From positions 30,314-41,846 of the forward strand of contig FR889108.1 in assembly GCA_000435755.1 (NCBI GenBank): DNA of 11,533 nt, given 5' to 3'. Position numbers and translations under genes: made by a program. Shown here piece by piece: positions 7,001-11,533 of the stretch. This DNA is from Clostridium sp. CAG:508 (GTDB lineage: Bacteria; Bacillota; Clostridia; TANB77; CAG-508). Each line of letters begins with the position of its first letter. Within the stretch, counting starts at the first letter, position 1. The notes below the pieces were generated by a model. The model saw nothing but the letters and a program-made list of their open reading frames with translations. It ran no database searches and had not been told where the DNA came from.

Positions 7001-8014
7001 ATGAGAAAAACAAAAATTATATGTACTTTGGGACCAGCAGTTGATAGTCCAGAAGTATTAGAAAGACTTATTCTAGCAGGAATGAATGTAGGTAGAATTA
7101 ACTTCTCACATGGAAATTATCAAGACCAAGAGGAAAGAATAGAAAATTTTAAAAAAGTAAGAGCAAAAGTTGGAAAGAAAGTTTCTTTAATGTTAGATAC
7201 AAAAGGACCAGAAATTAGAATTGGAAAATTCGAAAATGGAGAAATTTGGCTAAATCCTGGAGCTACATTTACACTAAAAACAGAAGACATAATTGGAAAT
7301 AAAGCACAAGTTTCAATAACCTACAAAAACTTATACAATGAGGTAAGTGCAGGCACAGTTATTTTAATAAATGATGGACTGATAAAAATAAAAGTTACTG
7401 AAATAAAAGGGACTGATATTGTGTGCCAAGTAATAGATGGTGGAAAATTAACTAATACTAAAAGTATAAATATTCCAGGAATGGAAATAAATCTTCCAAG
7501 TCCAACAGAAAAAGATATTGAAGATATAAAATTTGGTATAAAAGCAGGATTTGATTGTATTGCAGCATCTTTTGTACGTAGTGCACAAGATATATTGAAC
7601 ATAAAAAAAGTATTACAAGAAAATGGTGGAGAAGGCATCAAAATAATAGCTAAAATAGAGAATAGACAAGGAATAGATAACTTTGACGAAATACTAGAAG
7701 TGTCTGATGGAATTATGGTAGCAAGAGGAGATTTAGGCGTAGAAATTCCAATGGAAGAAGTTCCAATTAGACAAAAAGAATTTATTAGAAAATGTAACAG
7801 AGAAGGGAAACCAGTTATAATAGCTACTCAAATGTTAGAGTCAATGACACATAATCCAAGACCAACAAGAGCAGAAGTGAATGATGTAGCAAATGCTGTA
7901 TATGATATGGCAAATTATGTAATGCTATCAGGAGAAACTGCAACAGGAGAATATCCAATAGAATGTGTTGAGACCATGAGTAAAATATGTGAGGCTGTTG
8001 AAAAAGCAGACTAG
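7001..8014 (+). CDS. pyk: Pyruvate kinase lacking the C-terminal domain
   Basis: Converts phosphoenolpyruvate and ADP to pyruvate and ATP in the cytosol. The start is the ATG at 7001, six bases after GGAAGGAG (6987-6994); the ATG at 6980 would precede the RBS. Domain A and B signatures are intact: KTKIICTLGPA (3-13); MNVGRINFSHG (28-38) with Arg32, Asn34 and Ser36; DTKGPEIR (66-73); the B domain at about 75-165; KIENRQGIDN (218-227) with Lys218 and Glu220; VARGDLGVEIP (240-250); ATQMLESM (275-282); and SGETATGEYP (310-319). The protein stops at residue 337 (EAVEKAD), just after the barrel. Typical pyruvate kinases have 470 or more residues, so the C-terminal allosteric/oligomerisation domain (about 130 residues) is missing. 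The TAG stop directly abuts a 124-bp palindrome. The catalytic site looks complete, so activity is plausible with altered assembly and regulation. It could be a natural short form or a recently truncated gene. Confidence 0.92.
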   Translation: MRKTKIICTLGPAVDSPEVLERLILAGMNVGRINFSHGNYQDQEERIENFKKVRAKVGKKVSLMLDTKGPEIRIGKFENGEIWLNPGATFTLKTEDIIGNKAQVSITYKNLYNEVSAGTVILINDGLIKIKVTEIKGTDIVCQVIDGGKLTNTKSINIPGMEINLPSPTEKDIEDIKFGIKAGFDCIAASFVRSAQDILNIKKVLQENGGEGIKIIAKIENRQGIDNFDEILEVSDGIMVARGDLGVEIPMEEVPIRQKEFIRKCNREGKPVIIATQMLESMTHNPRPTRAEVNDVANAVYDMANYVMLSGETATGEYPIECVETMSKICEAVEKAD

Positions 8015-8138
8015 TATTGAAAAATAATTACAATTTTGGCTGCGTCAAATTTCATTTAAAACGCGGTTACATACACACGTATGCGCCCTTGCCTTTTAAA
8101 TAAAATTTTCCTTGCCAAAATTTAATTCTTTTTCAATA
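8015..8138. repeat. 124-bp imperfect palindrome (MITE-like element or giant hairpin)
   Basis: The left end TATTGAAAAATAATTACAAT matches the inverse of the right end, TATTGAAAAAGAATTAAATT, with one substitution and one indel. Both arms continue with TTTTGGC, then AAATTTCATTTAAAA on the left against AAATTTTATTTAAAA on the right. They meet at CATAC-ACAC-GTATG (8070-8083), exactly at the element centre. The element is flanked by TA on both sides if the terminal bases are counted as a duplicated target. No ORF lies within. Its size, symmetry and lack of coding suit a miniature inverted-repeat element. As RNA it would form one long hairpin behind pyk. Only one copy is in the window, so mobility is inference. 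Confidence 0.75.
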
Positions 8139-8181
8139 TGGCAATGTGAACCAATATATGTTGAAAGGAATGGAGTAATAT

Positions 8182-9288
8182 ATGGCGAATGTTTGTGACT
8201 ATGTTAAATGGAGAGGAGACTTAGAACTGAAAAATGACGAGTTCAATGAAATTGATGGACTAATCTTATCAAGGCTATCTTACTTTCCATTTGAACAACT
8301 AGCAGAAGAAAATGAAGAAATAACTATAGAAGAATTTGCAAAAAGATTTGAACAAGCTGATCAAACAACCTTAAGAATACTTTGGGAAGATGACAAGTAC
8401 CTTATACCATTACTTGGTAAGTCAGCAAGGTTTGGAAAAGTGCTTGTAACTAATATGGTAAATAAATTCAATAAAGAAGAGGAAAGACAATTTTTTGCAG
8501 TTACAGTTGTAATGCCAGACAATACAATATTTGTAACATATAGAGGTACAGACGATACCTTAGTTGGCTGGAAAGAAGATTTTAATATGAGCTTTAAGGC
8601 ACATATTGCTTCACAAAGAGATTCAGCACAATATGTAAATGAAATTGCAAAAAGATATAAACAAAAAATAAGAATAGGTGGGCACTCAAAAGGTGGAAAC
8701 CTTGCAGTATATGCTGCGGCATTTGCAAATAAAACTGTAAAAAATAGAATCATAAATGTATATAATAATGATGGACCTGGCTTTATAGAAGAAATAACAG
8801 ACACAAATGAATATAAAGAAGCAATAAACAAAGTACATACATATATTCCGCAATCATCAGTTATAGGAAGACTACTTAACCATGAGGAAAAATACACTAT
8901 TGTTCAAAGTGTTCAAAAAGGTCTTATGCAACATGATTTGTACAGTTGGCAACTTGAAGGTAAAAAACTTGTAAGCTTAGCAGAGGTTACAAATGGAAGC
9001 CAATTTGTAGACAAAACATTAAAAGAATGGTTAAAAGAAATAGAACCAAAACAAAGAGAAATAGTAATTGATGCAATATTTGAAATAATAAATACAACAG
9101 ACGCAAATAGCTTCAAAGAAATAAAAGAAAGATTATTTACAGATGTAAGACTAATGCTTAAAAAATACCAAAGCTTAGATGATGAAAGTAAGAAAATGAT
9201 TATGGAGTTCTTCCAAACTTTAATAAAGACTGCTAAAAACACAGCAATGGAAGAAATACCGGCATTTAATAGAACAAATAAAGAATAA
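8182..9288 (+). CDS. Mbeg1-like (DUF2974) alpha/beta-hydrolase, putative lipase/esterase
   Basis: A 368-residue cytosolic protein without signal peptide or membrane segment. The nucleophile elbow is GGHSKGGN (166-173), with Ser169 the likely catalytic serine. NNDGPGF (195-201, Asp197) and QHDLYSW (250-256, His251) supply plausible acid and base. VTYRGTDDTLVGWKEDFNMSF (118-138) matches the class-3-lipase-like oxyanion region seen in Mbeg1/DUF2974 proteins. The N-terminus ANVCDYVKWRGDL and the following DGLILSRLSYFPFE are also family hallmarks. A helical, charged C-terminus (about 270-368) follows. The family is common in Firmicutes but its substrate is unknown; lipase activity is inferred from the fold. 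The RBS is TGGAG (8171-8175), six bases before the ATG. No clear promoter is seen, so transcription may come from glgP-pyk through the palindrome or from within it. Confidence 0.9.
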   Translation: MANVCDYVKWRGDLELKNDEFNEIDGLILSRLSYFPFEQLAEENEEITIEEFAKRFEQADQTTLRILWEDDKYLIPLLGKSARFGKVLVTNMVNKFNKEEERQFFAVTVVMPDNTIFVTYRGTDDTLVGWKEDFNMSFKAHIASQRDSAQYVNEIAKRYKQKIRIGGHSKGGNLAVYAAAFANKTVKNRIINVYNNDGPGFIEEITDTNEYKEAINKVHTYIPQSSVIGRLLNHEEKYTIVQSVQKGLMQHDLYSWQLEGKKLVSLAEVTNGSQFVDKTLKEWLKEIEPKQREIVIDAIFEIINTTDANSFKEIKERLFTDVRLMLKKYQSLDDESKKMIMEFFQTLIKTAKNTAMEEIPAFNRTNKE

Positions 9289-9294
9289 AAAAAT

Positions 9295-9322
9295 AAAGTG
9301 GCATCTTATAGGTGCCACTTTT
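9295..9322. terminator. Bidirectional terminator between the DUF2974 hydrolase gene and cotJC
   Basis: An 11-pair stem, 9295-9305 with 9311-9321 (AAAGTGGCA/TGCCACTTT), with a TTATA loop. Four T's close the plus-strand side. On the minus strand a T run (complement of 9286-9293) follows, so it serves both convergent genes. Confidence 0.82.
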
Positions 9323-9329
9323 AATATAT

Positions 9330-9974
9330 TTACATTCCACAACCACAATCATTATTGTTTGTGTTATTATTAATACTATTTGTATTATTCATTCCACTTG
9401 TAAAAAATTTTCTTTGAGCAAGTCTATCTTGAACATTTCTTAATGCCTCCCCAAACCTTTGAAAGTGAACAACTTCTCTTTCTCTTAAGAAACGAAGAGG
9501 GTCAACAACGTCTGGGTCATCTGCACATAAATCAATCAATTTTTCATAAGTTGCCCTAGCTTTTTGTTCGGCAGCCAAGTCTTCTTGTAAATTAGCAATT
9601 GGGTCACCTTTACAAGCAAGACAATTTGCAGAGAAAGGCACACCAGCAGCAGATTGAGGATATATATCTACACCGTGATCAGTATAGTAAGCGCCTAGAC
9701 CAGCAGATTTAATTTCTTCAATACTTAAGCCTTCAGTTAATTGATGAACAATAGTACCAACCATTTCTAAATGTGCTAGTTCTTCAGTACCTATATCATT
9801 TAAAGTTGCCTTTGCAATTTGGTCAGGCATACCAAATTTTTGAGATAAATAACGAAGGGAAGCGGCAAGCTCACCATCAGGACCACCATATTGAGAAATG
9901 ATAAATTTAGCAAGTTTAGCATTTGGGCGTTTTATATTAACTGGATATTCTAATACTTTATTATAAGTCCACAT
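9330..9974 (-). CDS. cotJC: Spore coat protein CotJC, manganese-catalase-like
   Basis: A 214-residue member of the manganese catalase family that is packed into the spore coat; the fold is a four-helix bundle holding a dimanganese centre. Candidate metal ligands are Glu35 (GELAASLRYL), Glu65 and His68 (EELAHLE), Glu136 (LAAEQKA) and His170 (REREVVHFQ). These match the family's Glu/Glu-x-x-His/Glu/His pattern. The start is the ATG at 9974 (MWTYNKVLEYP), eleven bases after AGGAGG (9991-9986); the longer frame to 10013 would begin inside cotJB. It starts one base after the cotJB stop (TAA-T-ATG), so the two are translationally coupled. The tail (about 195-214) is Asn/Thr-rich and ends DCGCGM, a Cys-Gly motif like those in CotJA. 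Peroxide protection of spores is likely from the family, not shown here. Confidence 0.95.
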   Translation of the reverse strand: MWTYNKVLEYPVNIKRPNAKLAKFIISQYGGPDGELAASLRYLSQKFGMPDQIAKATLNDIGTEELAHLEMVGTIVHQLTEGLSIEEIKSAGLGAYYTDHGVDIYPQSAAGVPFSANCLACKGDPIANLQEDLAAEQKARATYEKLIDLCADDPDVVDPLRFLREREVVHFQRFGEALRNVQDRLAQRKFFTSGMNNTNSINNNTNNNDCGCGM

Positions 9975-9975
9975 A

Positions 9976-10242
9976 TTAAATATTTCCTCCTTCCCATGGC
10001 CATGGTTCTTCAAGCCATCTCCACTTATTACATGGGTAGTAAATGCTTAAAGGTCCATAAACTTTTTGATATTTGTCTTTTATATCTTTCAATTGTTTAC
10101 AATATTCTCTGTGTAAACAAAGAGCTCTTTCATCATCTGGATGAGTGTTTAAATATAAACCTAACTCAATAACAGCAAAATTTAAACTTTTAATACTATT
10201 TAGCATATCAGCTCTATTGTAATCTCTATTTTCATCTTCCAT
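9976..10242 (-). CDS. cotJB: Spore coat protein CotJB
   Basis: An 88-residue protein matching CotJB throughout. It has the helical LNFAVIELGLYLNTHPDDERAL block (20-41), the HREYCKQLKDIKDKY helix (44-58), YGPLSIYY (62-69), and the Trp/Pro-rich end WRWLEEPWPWE (74-84). CotJB is a small coat component made with CotJA and CotJC; its biochemical role is not known. Its ATG overlaps the cotJA stop (TAATG), and its stop is one base from the cotJC start, so the three are translated as one coupled block. The upstream GAGAGGGG in the end of cotJA can act as RBS. Length is normal. Confidence 0.95.
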   Translation of the reverse strand: MEDENRDYNRADMLNSIKSLNFAVIELGLYLNTHPDDERALCLHREYCKQLKDIKDKYQKVYGPLSIYYPCNKWRWLEEPWPWEGGNI

Positions 10243-10631
10243 TAACCATTACACCCCTCTCCAATTTCATTAGTTCTTCTTAAATAGTCATTTTCAGCCA
10301 TACTTTGACCAGGCATATATAGACTTACTAATTCAGGGAATATGGTTCCCATTTTTAAACCACAGCAAGGTGTAAAGGTTTTATCCATTTCTTGAAGTGG
10401 AACATAGCTTTGACCTAACATTGGGTTAGATGGAAACATATTAGAAATAGGCTCTTCATCAAAACCACAACCACATGAATTGCTGTTCATCATATTATTA
10501 CAGCCACAACCACAACTATTTACAGGGTCTTGGGCATAATCTGCTGTTGTGCCAACATCATTACATAATGACTCTATAATCTCAGGATTATATTTGTTTT
10601 GACAACAACATCTGTTATAACGATTAAACAT
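10242..10631 (-). CDS. cotJA: Spore coat-associated protein CotJA with Cys-rich N-terminal extension
   Basis: First gene of the cotJ operon. The conserved CotJA core is the second half: PMLGQSYVPLQEMDKTF (70-86), then a CC-containing link and PELVSLYMPGQSMAENDYLRR (99-119). The first ~65 residues are an added cysteine-rich region with CCC (8-10), CGCGC (40-44) and CGCG (53-56). In all there are 12 cysteines in 129 residues, longer than the usual CotJA of under 100. The cysteines could crosslink the coat or bind metal; this is inference. The RBS is AAGGAGG (10648-10642), ten bases before the ATG. CATAAAAT on the minus strand (10675-10668) faintly resembles a sporulation sigma-E/K -10 box, as expected from cotJ control in Bacillus, but I see no convincing -35, so I do not call a promoter. 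Confidence 0.92.
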   Translation of the reverse strand: MFNRYNRCCCQNKYNPEIIESLCNDVGTTADYAQDPVNSCGCGCNNMMNSNSCGCGFDEEPISNMFPSNPMLGQSYVPLQEMDKTFTPCCGLKMGTIFPELVSLYMPGQSMAENDYLRRTNEIGEGCNG

Positions 10632-10701
10632 GTTTAATATTCCTCCTTAAATTAAATTCATATTACATTTTATGACATAAAAACAAAAAATGTGATAAAA
10701 G

Positions 10702-10729
10702 AAAAAAGCGGATGCAAAATGCAACCGCT
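10702..10729 (-). terminator. Terminator after the acyl-ACP thioesterase gene
   Basis: On the minus strand AGCGG-T-TGCA pairs with TGCA-T-CCGCT around a TTT loop (10729-10707) with one T-T mismatch, followed by a T6 tract (10707-10702). It begins seven bases past the stop codon and insulates the thioesterase from cotJABC. Confidence 0.85.
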
Positions 10730-10736
10730 AGGAATA

Positions 10737-11456
10737 TTAATTTAATTTAATAATAGCATGTAATTTATTATCAGTTTTCATTACAACGTAATGTGCATCA
10801 TTCTCGTAAGAATAATAGCAGTCAACTTTATCACCTAACATACTACCAGACTTATACATAATTTCAAAATTATTTAATTCGCCTTTTTCATAAACTTCAC
10901 TAGGTAATGCCTCATAAGCATATAGGAGATAGTACAAATTATGCATATGATTATTAAAATCAATATCTCTTCTTAAAACATTAAAACTAAAAGTATGCTC
11001 AGAATTGCTTGGTTCTTTTAATTTTGCAATTTCAAGTTTATCAAATACCAATTTGTCTTCAGGTTCATAACTAAGTTCTATTTCTTTGGTAATCTTGGTA
11101 AGAGTTTTTGTATCAGAATTAACTAAAGTCCACTTAGAACTTGCAATACAAATTAAATTATCTTCATTATCATAAATTTCGAAATTTCTAAAAGTAAACA
11201 GTTCATTATATGGTACAGACCAAGTTCTAACCTTTACAGTATCTCCAAAAGCAACTCTTTTAAGAACAGATACTTTCCAATTAAGTAAAATCCAAGAAAC
11301 ATGAGTAAAAGGTATTTGAGCTATACCATAACCCGCAATATCAGAATGAACAGTAGCAATATCTTCAAGCAAACACAAAATACCATAATTAGTAATCAAA
11401 TTACTAGTTCCAATATGCCTAATATCAACTTTATATTCTCTTTCAATAAAACTCAT
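10737..11456 (-). CDS. Acyl-ACP thioesterase (FatA/FatB family, double hotdog)
   Basis: A 239-residue cytosolic enzyme that hydrolyses acyl-ACP to release free fatty acid from type II fatty acid synthesis. The N-terminal hotdog domain (about 1-130) has the family features LLEDIATVHSD (29-39), HVSWILLNWKVSVLKR (52-67) and the WS-P strand around residue 79. The C-terminal hotdog holds the active-site segment RRDIDFNNHMHN (162-173). This aligns with the plant D-x-N-x-H triad region, so Asp166, Asn168 and His170 are the likely catalytic residues, and Glu182 (YEALP) may assist. Length suits the bacterial family. GGGAGG (11467-11462) sits five bases before the ATG. It has its own promoter and terminator, so it is monocistronic and upstream of the cotJ operon without sharing its transcript. 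Chain length preference is not predictable. Confidence 0.92.
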   Translation of the reverse strand: MSFIEREYKVDIRHIGTSNLITNYGILCLLEDIATVHSDIAGYGIAQIPFTHVSWILLNWKVSVLKRVAFGDTVKVRTWSVPYNELFTFRNFEIYDNEDNLICIASSKWTLVNSDTKTLTKITKEIELSYEPEDKLVFDKLEIAKLKEPSNSEHTFSFNVLRRDIDFNNHMHNLYYLLYAYEALPSEVYEKGELNNFEIMYKSGSMLGDKVDCYYSYENDAHYVVMKTDNKLHAIIKLN

Positions 11457-11492
11457 TTTTTCCTCCCAAACTTTACAAAATAGTTATAAGAT

Positions 11493-11521
11493 ATTATAAT
11501 ACAAATATTAAAAAATAACAA
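11493..11521 (-). promoter_or_regulatory. Promoter for the acyl-ACP thioesterase gene
   Basis: On the minus strand, TTGTTA (11521-11516), a 17-bp spacer and a perfect TATAAT (11498-11493). The predicted leader is about 30 nt, enough for the GGGAGG site. Confidence 0.7.
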
Positions 11522-11533
11522 TTATATCAAGAG

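Noticed and set aside
8015..8181. Frameshifted remnant of the pyruvate kinase C-terminal domain
   Set aside because: This stretch is mostly the palindrome, its frames are broken by stops, and no C-domain-like residues are visible.
10668..10697. Sigma-E/K promoter for cotJABC
   Set aside because: Only a partial -10-like CATAAAAT is present on the minus strand, and no convincing -35 is found at the right spacing.
1..11533. CRISPR array, prophage, toxin-antitoxin, restriction or biosynthetic cluster
   Set aside because: There are no regularly spaced direct repeats, and no integrase, nuclease, phage, toxin or synthase-like genes. All intergenic stretches are under 300 bases and accounted for.

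Overview
The window is low-GC DNA with short intergenic gaps, strong TTGACA/TATAAT-type promoters, AGGAGG ribosome binding sites and a cotJABC spore-coat operon. This points to a spore-forming, Gram-positive anaerobe of the class Clostridia (Firmicutes). The lineage below class cannot be read from the window.

Layout. 1-578 is the 3' end of an AMP-forming acyl-CoA ligase gene. 619-1656 is a self-contained unit: promoter, an unrecognised coiled-coil protein, and a terminator. 1678-2168 holds two tRNA genes, each with its own near-consensus promoter: a CAU tRNA (Met most likely) and a class II tRNA-Tyr(GUA) whose anticodon loop is split by a 226-nt group I intron. A shared terminator separates them from a convergent monofunctional peptidoglycan glycosyltransferase gene (2915-2196, minus). 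A divergent promoter region then serves an MFS transporter (3083-4321). Next is a carbohydrate unit with its own promoter: alpha-glucan phosphorylase (glgP) followed after 44 nt by pyruvate kinase (pyk). The pyk product ends right after the catalytic core and lacks the usual C-terminal domain. Its stop codon abuts a symmetric 124-bp imperfect palindrome that looks like a mobile or repetitive element. An Mbeg1-like (DUF2974) alpha/beta hydrolase follows at 8182-9288. A bidirectional hairpin separates it from minus-strand genes: cotJA-cotJB-cotJC, tightly coupled, and upstream of them an acyl-ACP thioesterase with its own promoter and terminator.

How the genes fit together. GlgP releases glucose-1-phosphate from stored glucan and pyruvate kinase makes the last ATP of glycolysis, so the pair is a plausible storage-glucan-to-pyruvate unit. 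The acyl-CoA ligase and the acyl-ACP thioesterase both handle acyl chains but lie at opposite ends and show no shared regulation. CotJABC is an outer spore-coat module with a manganese-catalase-like protein. The rest looks like a mosaic of single housekeeping genes.

The most notable items are the group I intron inside tRNA-Tyr, the C-domain-less pyruvate kinase next to the 124-bp palindrome, and the cysteine-rich extensions on CotJA and CotJC. I did not find a defence island, CRISPR array, prophage or biosynthetic cluster.
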